Shown here: positions 25,043 through 33,456 of the stretch, one piece after another
Layout: each line of letters opens with the position of its first letter
How positions within the stretch are numbered: position 1 is the first letter of the stretch
Assembly (NCBI GenBank): GCA_042092935.1
Contig: JBELFK010000001.1
Location: forward strand, 1 to 64,000
DNA from: JASMHC01 sp042092935
GTDB taxonomy: Bacteria; Pseudomonadota; Alphaproteobacteria; Rhodobacterales; Rhodobacteraceae
Reading direction: 5' to 3'
DNA: 64,000 bases
Program-made: the position numbers and the translations under genes
Notes under the pieces: model-generated
Database searches by the model: none
What the model was told of the DNA's origin: nothing
What the model saw: the letters and a program-made list of their open reading frames with translations, nothing else

Positions 25043-26029
25043 ATGAGCACGGATAACGCGCACGAAAACCCATCCGAAGGCTGGTCACAGTCCGAGGTGA
25101 TCCTGATGATCGTCGGCTGCGTTTGGGCGATCGCCTTTGTGGTCTATGCCTTTGTCGGTGCCGCTGACACGCACGAAGGGTTAAACGTCGATCTGCTGTT
25201 TGTGGTGATCGCGCTTGTTCCCATCGCCTTGTTTTGGATCATCGTGCGGGGGGCGCATCAGACGCGGCAATTAGAGACCGAGATTGACGATCTGACGGAC
25301 CGTCTGGTGTCGCTGCGACAGCATGTCGACTCGATTGAGGACGCCCTGACGCCTCAGATCGAGAACGGTCAGTTGATCGCCAAGATCAACGAAATCGCCC
25401 AAGCGCAGGAAAAGACCGACACGACTCTGGCGGTGTTCATGTCGTCGCGAAGCCCGCAGGCACTGGCGGCAGAGGCTGGCACGGCCACCGCCGCAGCAAA
25501 GGGCGCAGGTGTCGGACAAGCGGCGTTGTTGCCGCTGCATATGGTGAACCCGCAAGCGCCATTGTCGCACGAAGACTTCATCCGCGCGGCCAATTTCCCC
25601 CGCAATGCCGAGGATCGCGTCGGTTTTGCGGTGCTGCGACTGGCGCTACAGAACGACAAGACCAGCCCGTTCATTCAGGCGTCACAGGATATTCTTACCC
25701 TGCTTTCGCAAGAGGGCATCTATATGGATGACCTGACGCCCGAAAAAACCCGCGCCGAGACGTGGCGGCATTTCGGGCAGGGGAAACGCGGCAAGGATAT
25801 TGCCCCGCTTGGCGGCATTCGGGATCGCAGCCTGCTGGAAACGGTGGCCTCAAAAATGCGCGAAGATACGGTGTTCAGGGACGCGGTGCATCATTTTTTG
25901 CGCAAGTTTGACCTCGTGTTTACCGAGTTTTGCGAAGACGCGAGTGACGACGATCTGGCGCAGTTTAGCGAAACCCGATCCGGGCGGGCGTTTATGCTTT
26001 TGGGTCGGATTGCCGGAACATTCGACTGA
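25043..26029 (+). CDS. Conserved two-helix membrane protein
   Basis: A 328-residue protein with two transmembrane helices (about residues 21-42 and 54-76), a coiled-coil stretch (about 80-130, RQLETEIDDLTDRLVSLRQHVDSIEDAL) and a cytoplasmic C-terminal domain of about 150 residues without a recognised family. Proteins of this layout are common in Rhodobacterales; function unknown. It follows greA closely and could be cotranscribed. The start is ATG at 25043. Confidence 0.78.
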   Translation: MSTDNAHENPSEGWSQSEVILMIVGCVWAIAFVVYAFVGAADTHEGLNVDLLFVVIALVPIALFWIIVRGAHQTRQLETEIDDLTDRLVSLRQHVDSIEDALTPQIENGQLIAKINEIAQAQEKTDTTLAVFMSSRSPQALAAEAGTATAAAKGAGVGQAALLPLHMVNPQAPLSHEDFIRAANFPRNAEDRVGFAVLRLALQNDKTSPFIQASQDILTLLSQEGIYMDDLTPEKTRAETWRHFGQGKRGKDIAPLGGIRDRSLLETVASKMREDTVFRDAVHHFLRKFDLVFTEFCEDASDDDLAQFSETRSGRAFMLLGRIAGTFD

Positions 26030-26079
26030 CATCGATTTTGCGGATTGCAGGTCCGTAAACGGGCGTCTACGACTTGCCA

Positions 26080-26784
26080 ATGACTCGTGAAATTTCCCCC
26101 TTCCGTCTTGGTCTTGGAAAAGGGCTGCCGTTCATTCTGGTGGTGATGCCTTTCGCCGTATTGTTCGGCGTGGTGGGCACCGAAGCGGGGTTGAACCTGT
26201 TTGAAGTCATGTCCTTTAGCGTCATTGTGATTGCCGGTGCGGCCCAGTTTACCGCCGTTCAATTGCTGAGTGAAAACGTGCCGACGGTGATCGTGTTGCT
26301 GTCGTCATTGGCTGTGAATTTGCGCTTTGCGATGTATTCCGCGTCGATGGCGCCCTACTTTGGCGATTTGCCGCTGTGGAAGAAGGCCTCGGTTGCGTAT
26401 TTGCTTGTCGATCAGGCCTTTGCGATTTCGGCGACCGAGTTCGAAAACCAAAAGACATGGACCACGGCGGACCGGCTGTCATTCTACTTTGGCTCGGTGC
26501 TGGTGTTCATTCCGTTTTGGTATTTTGGCACGCTTTTGGGCGCTCTCGTCGGATCGGCAATTCCGCCGGAATTCGCCTTGGATTTCGCGCTGCCGATTTG
26601 TTTTCTGGCCATGATCGGGCCAGCTTTGCGCACCTTGGCCCATGTCGGCACGGCCGCGACGGCATCGTTTCTTTCGATCCTTCTGGCTTGGCTGCCCCAT
26701 AGCCTCGGGATTCTAGCCGCGGGGGTGATCGCCATGATGGTTGGGGCTGAAATTGAGCGGCGTATGAACAGGGGGCTGACATGA
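26080..26784 (+). CDS. azlC: AzlC-family branched-chain amino acid exporter subunit
   Basis: A 234-residue membrane protein of the AzlC family, the large subunit of a two-component exporter for branched-chain amino acids (known for B. subtilis AzlCD and E. coli YgaZH). MPFAVLFGVVGTEAGL, GAAQFTAVQLL and NLRFAMYSASMAPY are family blocks. The ATG at 26080 is taken rather than TTG at 26074. Its stop overlaps azlD as ATGA. Confidence 0.92.
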   Translation: MTREISPFRLGLGKGLPFILVVMPFAVLFGVVGTEAGLNLFEVMSFSVIVIAGAAQFTAVQLLSENVPTVIVLLSSLAVNLRFAMYSASMAPYFGDLPLWKKASVAYLLVDQAFAISATEFENQKTWTTADRLSFYFGSVLVFIPFWYFGTLLGALVGSAIPPEFALDFALPICFLAMIGPALRTLAHVGTAATASFLSILLAWLPHSLGILAAGVIAMMVGAEIERRMNRGLT

Positions 26785-27107
26785 TTGACACGACAACCTT
26801 GTGGATCGTCATCGTCGGGCTTGGGATCGGCAGCTTTAGCCTGCGCTTTGTTTTTCTCGGGTTGATCGGTGATCGGCCGATCCCTGACTGGATTTTGCGC
26901 CACCTGCGCTACACGGCTGTTGCGATCATTCCGGCGCTGGTTGCACCGATGGTCATGATGCCCGCCGCAACGGGTGGAAACTTTGACATCCCGCGTTTCT
27001 CGGCGGCAGCGGCGGCGCTGACTGTCGGCTATCTGACGAAAAACGTATTGTGGTCGATGTTCGCTGGGGCGGTTGTGCTTTACGCCCTGCTGTATCTGCT
27101 TGGGTAG
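26781..27107 (+). CDS. azlD: AzlD-family exporter subunit
   Basis: A 108-residue membrane protein with four helices, the small partner of AzlC. LRFVFLGLIGDRPIPDWILRHLRYTAVAIIPALVAPMV is the conserved AzlD core. The 4-bp overlap with azlC indicates coupled translation of the two subunits. Confidence 0.92.
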   Translation: MIDTTTLWIVIVGLGIGSFSLRFVFLGLIGDRPIPDWILRHLRYTAVAIIPALVAPMVMMPAATGGNFDIPRFSAAAAALTVGYLTKNVLWSMFAGAVVLYALLYLLG

Positions 27108-27110
27108 CGC

Positions 27111-27728
27111 CTAGATCGGCGAGCGGCCAATTGCAGCGTTGAATTCTTCGAGAACGGTCGATTTGTCATCGTCGTCCCAGTCGTAAATGCTACGCTCGGT
27201 GACGCCATCCATTTCGGCAATGGCTTCGCGCAGCCGCGCGGGGAACCATGTGGGCTCGATGCTTTCAAAACCCGGAAGTTCGGCCAATACGTCTGTCACA
27301 GCGGTCGTGCAGCGCAGTTTGGGGACGGCGCCATATGCCTCGACCAATTGGATCGCGCGTTCGGCGACTTCGGGTGAGACTTCGATTTCCTGTGCAATCG
27401 TGTGATAGCTTTCGCGGGCGTGGAACAGCTCGTAAAAGATGCGCATTTTCTCGGTGATGCCGTAGTGGACATCATTGCGCTCGGGCACGCGGTTGACGCT
27501 GAAGGTGCCGGCCGGATCAAACAGCACGCGTTGGCTGCCGTTAATCATCAGGCCGCTGTGCGCGCCGTTGCCTGTGGCGTTGTTGACAATCGTGTAAATC
27601 GTGATCGACGTCGGCCCGTCGTGTTTGTAGGCCGCCTGTTTGACGGCCTCATCCGGTGCCCAGACCGGTTCGGCTGCACATCCTGCCAAAGCGAGGGTCG
27701 TCAGAAGGATCAGCGCAAGCCGTTTCAC
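27111..27728 (-). CDS. Lipoprotein with possible permuted papain-like fold
   Basis: A 205-residue lipoprotein: signal MKRLALILLTTLALAGC with lipobox LAGC (C17). The mature domain has a histidine in GNGAHSGLMI (H57), then FDPAG, and much later a cysteine in LRCTTAVTDVL (C140). A His-before-Cys order with these contexts recalls circularly permuted NlpC/P60-like (YiiX/LRAT-type) hydrolases; this is a pattern inference, not a recognised match. GTG start. The gene is tail to tail with azlD and lies 10 bp downstream of the aa3 subunit IV gene. Confidence 0.72.
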   Translation of the reverse strand: MKRLALILLTTLALAGCAAEPVWAPDEAVKQAAYKHDGPTSITIYTIVNNATGNGAHSGLMINGSQRVLFDPAGTFSVNRVPERNDVHYGITEKMRIFYELFHARESYHTIAQEIEVSPEVAERAIQLVEAYGAVPKLRCTTAVTDVLAELPGFESIEPTWFPARLREAIAEMDGVTERSIYDWDDDDKSTVLEEFNAAIGRSPI

Positions 27729-27738
27729 GAAGGGATGC

Positions 27739-27873
27739 TTAGCTATTGAAGATGGCCAGGAAGACCAAAACGCCGATGCTAATCACCGACACACGGACCG
27801 ACCACTTGATGAATCCATCAAACGTGCGTTCCTGTTCTGCCGTGTCCATCGTGCCATGCTTGTGTTCAGCCAT
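27739..27873 (-). CDS. aa3-type cytochrome c oxidase subunit IV
   Basis: A 44-residue protein, MAEHKHGTMDTAEQERTFDG followed by one transmembrane helix (about 21-41) ending AIFNS. This is the small bacterial aa3 subunit IV family (Cox_IV_bac): a soluble N-terminal tail with the HKHG.MD motif, then a single helix packed against the oxidase core. aagg lies upstream of the ATG. The core oxidase genes are not in the window, which is normal for this subunit. Confidence 0.88.
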   Translation of the reverse strand: MAEHKHGTMDTAEQERTFDGFIKWSVRVSVISIGVLVFLAIFNS

Positions 27874-27945
27874 GATCTTATCCTTTTCGCGTATTCGTCG
27901 TTTGAGGCCCAGTTAACTGATTCCGCGCCCCCTGTCATTAGGTCA

Positions 27946-28410
27946 CTATCGCGCAGGGACGTTTTCGTCCAAGTCTTCGGCAAGCCGGAAACCGATGCGC
28001 GTCGGTTCTTCGTCGACCACCGCCAAGGGCACGGCCCGCAAGATGACGTTCAACTGGGTGACATGCTGCACAAGTTGGGTTTTGTTGCCCTCGGCGTCGG
28101 TGCCATAGAATGTCACGATGTCGGGGTCGAAGTAGCCCATGCCTTCGATCCTGAGCACGCCAGCGTCCGAGCCTGCAAAGCCCATCGCAACCTCGTGTTC
28201 ATTGTCGAGTTGTTCTTCGAAGTTCTTGATATAGAGGATCAGGCGTTCATAGGCCCAACGCGAGGCGCTTTTCACCTCGACCGGTTGATCCACGACGGTT
28301 TTCGCAAGCTCCTGGTCCGAGGCTTTTTGTTTATCGGGGTCGGTGTGGCATTCGTGAATCTCGGGCTTTGCAGCGCCGTTCAGCCGTGGGGGTTTCGCAT
28401 CATCTGTCAT
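27946..28410 (-). CDS. DUF6173-family protein
   Basis: A 154-residue soluble protein. The segment SASRWAYERLILYIKNFEEQLDNEHEVAMGF and the following YFDPDIVTFYG, QHVTQLNVILRA and RIGFRLAEDL are the conserved core that I recognise as DUF6173, widespread in Rhodobacterales; function unknown. The ATG at 28410 overlaps the MBL-fold gene's stop by 4 bp (ATGA), so it is translationally coupled to that hydrolase and to the acyl-CoA dehydrogenase before it. Confidence 0.82.
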   Translation of the reverse strand: MTDDAKPPRLNGAAKPEIHECHTDPDKQKASDQELAKTVVDQPVEVKSASRWAYERLILYIKNFEEQLDNEHEVAMGFAGSDAGVLRIEGMGYFDPDIVTFYGTDAEGNKTQLVQHVTQLNVILRAVPLAVVDEEPTRIGFRLAEDLDENVPAR

Positions 28411-29453
28411 CGCCGGGCAGTCTGCCACACCCACGCCCCGTCGTCACGTCTCGTTCGTGTGATGTCGCCGAGGTGAAAGAGGTGGTTCAGATGCGCGAGG
28501 GATTCAACCAGCGCCAACCCGTAGGTGCCGTCGTCGATTTTGCGCTTGAACAATGGTTGGAAACACTCGGCGGCGGTCTTTGGGGTATCAAGATGCGCAA
28601 CCAGACGTTCCAACGCGCCGTGATGGTTATCGATCAATTGGCGCATACGCACGGGCAGGCCTGTGAAGGGCAGTTTATGGCCCCCCAGAACAAGGTGATC
28701 TTCGCGCGCGTGGTGCTTCAGACGCTCGCAGGATTCAAGCCAGTCGCCGACGGGATCGGCCTCGGGTTCGGTGGCGTAGACCCCGATGTTTGAGCTGATG
28801 CTTGGCAGCATTTGATCGCCCGCCAGAACGAGGCTGCAATCCTTGCTCCAAAACGTCGCGTGTTCAGGGGCGTGGCCGTTGCCGATGTGGATGTCCCAAT
28901 CGCGCCCGCCGATGGTGATCTGATCGCCCTCTTTTATGCGCCTGAAGCCAAGCGGCATCGGGTAAACGATGTCGGCAAAGTTAAACGGGCGTTCTGCGGC
29001 ACGTTTGGCGTAGATGGGTTGGTCCATGCCCGCGGCTTTCCAATGTGCCAGCGTTTCGTCGGTGGGAAGCGCCTGATCGTCGAGCGTCAGCATGCGGGCA
29101 AACAGCCACGAGGTGCGCGTGGCGATCAGGTCTGCGCCATGTTCTTTTTGAAACCAACCGGCCAGTCCGACGTGATCGGGGTGGTGGTGCGTGATGATGA
29201 CACGGCCAACCGGCTTGCCGCCCAAAGGCCCGCTCAGCAGCTTTTCCCAGATCGCGCGGCCGCGCCGCGAGTTAAAGCCGGTGTCAACGATCGTCCAACT
29301 GTCGCCGTCGTCCAGCGCATAGCAATTCACATGGTCCAGGGCCATGGGCAGAGGCATTCGGATCCACAGCACGCCCTCGGCGACTTCAAGCGCGTCGCCC
29401 TCGGCGGGGGGCGTTTCCATCGGGTAGCGGATGGGTTCGTAGCCTGCGGTCAT
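28407..29453 (-). CDS. MBL-fold metallo-hydrolase
   Basis: A 348-residue metallo-beta-lactamase-fold hydrolase. THHHPDH gives the HxHxDH metal motif; HAPEH and LAGDQML provide the further His and Asp ligands, and VLGGHKLPF the last histidine. The C-terminal extension resembles the LACTB2-like/winged-helix group. Position directly after an acyl-CoA dehydrogenase (TGATG overlap) suggests a thioester or related substrate in acyl metabolism; that is inferred from context. Confidence 0.9.
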   Translation of the reverse strand: MTAGYEPIRYPMETPPAEGDALEVAEGVLWIRMPLPMALDHVNCYALDDGDSWTIVDTGFNSRRGRAIWEKLLSGPLGGKPVGRVIITHHHPDHVGLAGWFQKEHGADLIATRTSWLFARMLTLDDQALPTDETLAHWKAAGMDQPIYAKRAAERPFNFADIVYPMPLGFRRIKEGDQITIGGRDWDIHIGNGHAPEHATFWSKDCSLVLAGDQMLPSISSNIGVYATEPEADPVGDWLESCERLKHHAREDHLVLGGHKLPFTGLPVRMRQLIDNHHGALERLVAHLDTPKTAAECFQPLFKRKIDDGTYGLALVESLAHLNHLFHLGDITRTRRDDGAWVWQTARR

Positions 29454-30892
29454 CAGCCTGCCAAATCGTCTGGGGAAAACGCATAAAGGTCTTCGGCCCC
29501 TTGCGTGGCATGGGCAAAAAGGCCCGCGTGTTCCGGCAACATACGGTGGATATAAAACCGCGCCAGCTTGTGGCGGGGGCCGTTCTGGCCTTCGGCCTCG
29601 GCGGCCAGCAGGTGATAGTAGCCCCCCAGAACACGGGCAAAACCTGACAGATAGGGCACTGCACCGGCAAAACGGTCGTTCATCGCGCCGCTTGCGACAA
29701 GCGCTTGCGTGGCCGTGCGAAGCGCCTCGGCGGCGTGCGCGACGGGTTCGGCGAGGGTTTGATCCTTGGCCGACCGCGCGTGCGCCTTGATCTCGTCGAT
29801 CAGGGTAAAAGCCGCCGCGCCGCCGTCCATCATCTTGCGGCCCACAAGATCCATGGCTTGAATACCGTTGGTGCCCTCGTAAATCGCGGTGACGCGGACA
29901 TCGCGGGAATACTGCGCGGCGCCGGTTTCCTCGATAAAGCCCATGCCGCCGTGGACCTGCACGCCCAGTTCCGAGACGCGAATGCCCGTGTCCGTTCCAA
30001 ACGCCTTGTTGATCGGGGTCAGNNNNNNNNNNNNNNNNNNNNNNNNNNNNNNNNNNNNNNNNNNNNNNNNNNNNNNNNNNNNNNNNNNNNNNNNNNNNNN
30101 NNNNNNNNNNNNNNNNNNNNNNCCCATCTTATGTTCAAGCGACACCACCCGCAGCGAATTGGCCACGCCCGGCTCTCCTTTGTCGTCGGGGATGAGCTTG
30201 GGAACCAGGAACAGGCTGATCCCCTTGGTGCCTGCTGCCCCATCGGGCAGGCGGGCCAGAACAAGGTGGCAGACGTTCTCGGTGAAGTCATTGTCGCCCC
30301 AGCTGATAAAGATCTTTTGGCCGGACACCGCGTAGCTGCCGTCCCCGTTTGGGACGGCTTTGGTCGCCAATGCCCCCACATCCGATCCCGCTTGGGCTTC
30401 GGTCAGGTTCATGGTGCCGCTCCATTCGCCACTTATCAGCTTGGGCAGATAGACCGCTTTGATCTGATCGCGGGCGTGATGTTCGAGCGCCTCGATCTGG
30501 CCCTGAGACATCAGCGGGTTTAACTCGAGCGACAGACAGGCGCTGCCCATCATCTCGTTCACCGCTGTCGTCACGGTCATCGGCAGACCCATGCCGCCGT
30601 TTTCGGGCGAGGCTGCCATGCCGATCCAGCCGCCCTCGGCGATCTGCCTGTAGCCCTCGGCAAACCCGGGCGAGGTGCGCACGACGCCGTTCTCAAGAAC
30701 CGCTGGCTGCAAATCCCCCGGGCGCTGCAACGGGGCGAGCACCTGTTCACTCAGCTTCGCGGCTTCGCTTAGGATCGCGTCGGTGAGATCCGCAGATGTT
30801 TCGGCAAATTTGTCCGTCTGTGCCAAGCGGTCGAGACCGACCACGTGGTCAAACAAAAACTTGAAGTCGTTGACGGGGGCGCGGTAGGTCAT
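29453..30892 (-). CDS. Acyl-CoA dehydrogenase (long type), interrupted by an assembly gap
   Basis: A flavoprotein of the ~590-residue acyl-CoA dehydrogenase type with an extra C-terminal domain, related to the family that includes the methylthiopropionyl-CoA dehydrogenase DmdC. N-terminal half: LTEAQAGSDVGAL and the FAD-site segment GQKIFISWG. C-terminal half: GGMGFIEETGAAQYSRDVRVTAIYEGTNGIQ, which carries the catalytic glutamate (YEGTNG). Between SLEHKM and LTPINKAFG about 125 residues of the family are missing, but the gap is drawn as 100 bp, so the true gap must be larger. The frame is kept across it. The substrate is not determined. Confidence 0.92.
   Translation of the reverse strand: MTYRAPVNDFKFLFDHVVGLDRLAQTDKFAETSADLTDAILSEAAKLSEQVLAPLQRPGDLQPAVLENGVVRTSPGFAEGYRQIAEGGWIGMAASPENGGMGLPMTVTTAVNEMMGSACLSLELNPLMSQGQIEALEHHARDQIKAVYLPKLISGEWSGTMNLTEAQAGSDVGALATKAVPNGDGSYAVSGQKIFISWGDNDFTENVCHLVLARLPDGAAGTKGISLFLVPKLIPDDKGEPGVANSLRVVSLEHKMXXXXXXXXXXXXXXXXXXXXXXXXXXXXXXXXXXLTPINKAFGTDTGIRVSELGVQVHGGMGFIEETGAAQYSRDVRVTAIYEGTNGIQAMDLVGRKMMDGGAAAFTLIDEIKAHARSAKDQTLAEPVAHAAEALRTATQALVASGAMNDRFAGAVPYLSGFARVLGGYYHLLAAEAEGQNGPRHKLARFYIHRMLPEHAGLFAHATQGAEDLYAFSPDDLAG
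30023..30122. other. Assembly gap (100 N) inside the acyl-CoA dehydrogenase gene
   Basis: Exactly 100 N. From the family alignment I expect roughly 375 bp of coding sequence here (inference). Confidence 0.9.
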
Positions 30893-31010
30893 GAAGGCTC
30901 CTGCGTAGATCGCTTGGCAATAGAGATGTTGGACGGTATCACCGTTTCAATCGCCGCGAACCTAGCCAGCCCACAATTTGCTTCAACGAAAACCCTACGT
31001 CATCAGCCTA

Positions 31011-31961
31011 ATGTCACATATTCAAACCAAAATCCTAGCCGCTGACGATGCGGGGATTGCCCAGGCCGTCGCCATATGGCGGTCCGGCGGGCTGGTATCC
31101 TTTGCGACGGAAACGGTTTACGGGCTGGGCGCGGATGCGACCAACGACACGGCGGTTGCAGGGATTTTCGCGGCCAAGGGACGGCCGCAGTTCAATCCCC
31201 TGATCGCCCATGTCGCCGACATCGAGATGGCGAAGCGTTTCGTCGAATGGCCAGAGGACGCCGACAAACTGGCCAAGGCTTTCTGGCCGGGTCCATTGTC
31301 GCTGGTTTTGCCGCTGAAGACCGGTTCGGGCATTTCGCCGCTTGTGACCGCGGGCCTGAGCAGCCTTGCCATTCGACTGCCCGCACACCCGATCGCCCGC
31401 CAGCTTCTCGGGGCGTTCGGCAAGCCGGTTGCTGCGCCTTCGGCAAACCCGTCGGGGAAGATCAGCCCCACGACCGCCGCACATGTGATGGCGGGCCTTG
31501 GGGGCAAGATTGATGCTGTGATTGACGGGGGAAGTTGCGATGTGGGGTTGGAATCCACCATCGTTGGCCTGCTTGGCGCGCCCGCCTTGTTCCGTCCGGG
31601 CGGCGTTCCGCTTGAGGCGATTGAGGATGTTCTGGATTGCCCCCTTGCGGTGGATACATCGCCCGAAACGCTGCAAGCGCCGGGTCAGATGTCATCGCAC
31701 TACGCGCCCGGGGCCTCGGTCCGCCTGAATGCGCGTCACTGGAACGACGGCGAGTTGCGTCTGGGATTCGGAGGGGTCGATTGCGATCTCAACCTCTCGG
31801 CTGCGGGCGATCTGATCGAGGCGGCGGCGAATTTGTTTCACCACCTGCATGCGCTTGATGCGCGGGGGGCGGCCAATATCGCTGTGTCACCGATTCCGCG
31901 AACCGGCTTGGGGGCGGCGATCAATGATCGGCTTGAACGTGCCGCCGCGCCGAGGGGCTAG
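31011..31961 (+). CDS. tsaC: Threonylcarbamoyl-AMP synthase (Sua5/YrdC type)
   Basis: A 316-residue long-type (Sua5) enzyme making L-threonylcarbamoyladenylate for tRNA t6A37. The YrdC domain (about 1-200) shows GGLVSFATETVYGLGADA, KGRPQFNPLIAHV and APSANPSGKISPT. The linker APGQMSSHYAP leads to the C-terminal Sua5 domain. The ATG at 31011 is preferred over TTG/ATG-like starts further up. Divergent from the acyl-CoA dehydrogenase gene; overlaps the convergent AlgH-type gene by 4 bp. Confidence 0.95.
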   Translation: MSHIQTKILAADDAGIAQAVAIWRSGGLVSFATETVYGLGADATNDTAVAGIFAAKGRPQFNPLIAHVADIEMAKRFVEWPEDADKLAKAFWPGPLSLVLPLKTGSGISPLVTAGLSSLAIRLPAHPIARQLLGAFGKPVAAPSANPSGKISPTTAAHVMAGLGGKIDAVIDGGSCDVGLESTIVGLLGAPALFRPGGVPLEAIEDVLDCPLAVDTSPETLQAPGQMSSHYAPGASVRLNARHWNDGELRLGFGGVDCDLNLSAAGDLIEAAANLFHHLHALDARGAANIAVSPIPRTGLGAAINDRLERAAAPRG

Positions 31962-32533
31962 GCGCGACCACCGGACCCCGAAAGATGCATGGCGCTGATG
32001 CCCATATTCTTAAGCGCACCGGTCCATTTGCCGCTGTTATCGGGTGAAAACACCAGATCGCTGTCTGCTTCGGACGCAAGCCATCCGTTGTGCTGCAATT
32101 CGCCCTCAAGCTGCCCCGGTCCCCAGCCTGCATATCCGAGCGCCATCAGGGATTGGGCGGGGCCGTCGCCTTGTGCCAAGGCCTCAAGTATCCCAAGCGT
32201 CGCGGTGACACGATAGCCGCCGGGGATTTCCATACTGGAGTCGTCGCCCTCAAAATCATCGGAGTGCAGAACAAAACCGCGACCGGTTTCAACCGGCCCA
32301 CCAAAATGCACAGGGGTGTTTCGAATTTCACCCGTTGTGCGGACCTTGAGTTGATCGAGAACCTCGGCGAATTTCACCTCGTCGGCGCATTTGTTGACGA
32401 TCAGGCCCATCGCGCCCTCGGGCGAGTGCGAGCACACGAGAATGACAGACTTTTCGAACCGTGGATCGCCCATATCCGGCATGGCGATCAAAAGTTTTCC
32501 GGTCAGGTCGGTGATTTCATTCAATATCGGCAT
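31958..32533 (-). CDS. YqgE/AlgH-family protein
   Basis: A 191-residue DUF179 protein. LTGKLLIAMPDMGDPRFEKSVILVCSH at the N-terminus, GAMGLIVNK, and the GGPV and GYAGWGPGQLEGEL blocks are diagnostic. The family is cytoplasmic and linked to transcriptional control of alginate in Pseudomonas (AlgH); its biochemical role is unresolved. Confidence 0.94.
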   Translation of the reverse strand: MPILNEITDLTGKLLIAMPDMGDPRFEKSVILVCSHSPEGAMGLIVNKCADEVKFAEVLDQLKVRTTGEIRNTPVHFGGPVETGRGFVLHSDDFEGDDSSMEIPGGYRVTATLGILEALAQGDGPAQSLMALGYAGWGPGQLEGELQHNGWLASEADSDLVFSPDNSGKWTGALKNMGISAMHLSGSGGRA

Positions 32534-32655
32534 GGCTCAAAGGTAACCGCCTGCAAGGTAACTTCAAGATCACATTCCGATGAACTGTAGAAAATCGCCC
32601 TCGCTCTTTGTCGCAGGAGTTGCCATCTACAGGCCGAGGAGATCACAACTTGTTC

Positions 32656-33456
32656 ATGCGCACATTGAAATCGGGCCTTACTGCCCTCGCTTTGACCCTG
32701 CCAACCATTGCTGCGGCATTGGAGTCGCCCGTCACCCTGACAGTGTTAGAGGGTTGGAGACAGGCCGACGGCACCCATGTCGCAGCGCTGAGGTTTGATC
32801 TTGAGAAAGATTGGAAGACCTATTGGCGCAAACCCGGAGACGCCGGAATTCCACCGCTGTTCGATCTTGTCGATTCGGTGAATTTCTCGGATTTTGCGGT
32901 GAAATGGCCGGCCCCGGTGGTTTTCGATCAAGCTGGATATACGTCGGTCGGGTACAAGGATCAGTTGATCCTGCCGATCGTGATTACACCGCGTCGCAAA
33001 AATCAGGACGTGCACTTGCGCGGCGCTGTCCAGATTGGGGTTTGTCAGGACGTTTGCCTGCCCGTCACGCTTGAGATCAGCGCACGGCTTGATGCACGCG
33101 CCAAGGACGAGACCCCGATCATCGCCGCCGCTTTGGCAAGCGTTCCCATGACCGCCGCTGAGGCCGGTGTCAAAAGCGCCGTTTGCAAACTGGGGATGAA
33201 CGGCAGCACTCTTACCCTGTCGACGATCTTGGGCATGCCACCCACCGGAGGCGATGAGTTCGTTATCCTCGAAAGCGCCAATCGCGATCTTTGGCTTTCG
33301 GACACCCAATCAACGCGGAAAGGCGATGAATTGACGGCGCGCGGCGAGGTGGCCTCGATGTCGGGCACGACCATTGCGCTGAACCGCTCTGAGGTGCGCA
33401 TCACGGTTCTCGGGCAGGATCGCGCGGTTGATATTCAAGGTTGCACGGGGCGCTAA
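32656..33456 (+). CDS. DsbD N-terminal (alpha)-domain-like periplasmic protein
   Basis: A 266-residue exported protein (signal MRTLKSGLTALALTLPTIAAA) with the DsbD-alpha/ScsB-like domain: DWKTYWRKPGDAGIPPLFD (residues 54-72) and GVCQDVCLPV, whose two cysteines are spaced Cx3C as in the DsbD interaction domain. DsbD-alpha passes reductant to periplasmic thiol proteins. The transmembrane and thioredoxin parts of DsbD are absent, so it must act alone or with another reductase. It abuts the convergent RND gene with no spacer. Confidence 0.86.
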   Translation: MRTLKSGLTALALTLPTIAAALESPVTLTVLEGWRQADGTHVAALRFDLEKDWKTYWRKPGDAGIPPLFDLVDSVNFSDFAVKWPAPVVFDQAGYTSVGYKDQLILPIVITPRRKNQDVHLRGAVQIGVCQDVCLPVTLEISARLDARAKDETPIIAAALASVPMTAAEAGVKSAVCKLGMNGSTLTLSTILGMPPTGGDEFVILESANRDLWLSDTQSTRKGDELTARGEVASMSGTTIALNRSEVRITVLGQDRAVDIQGCTGR

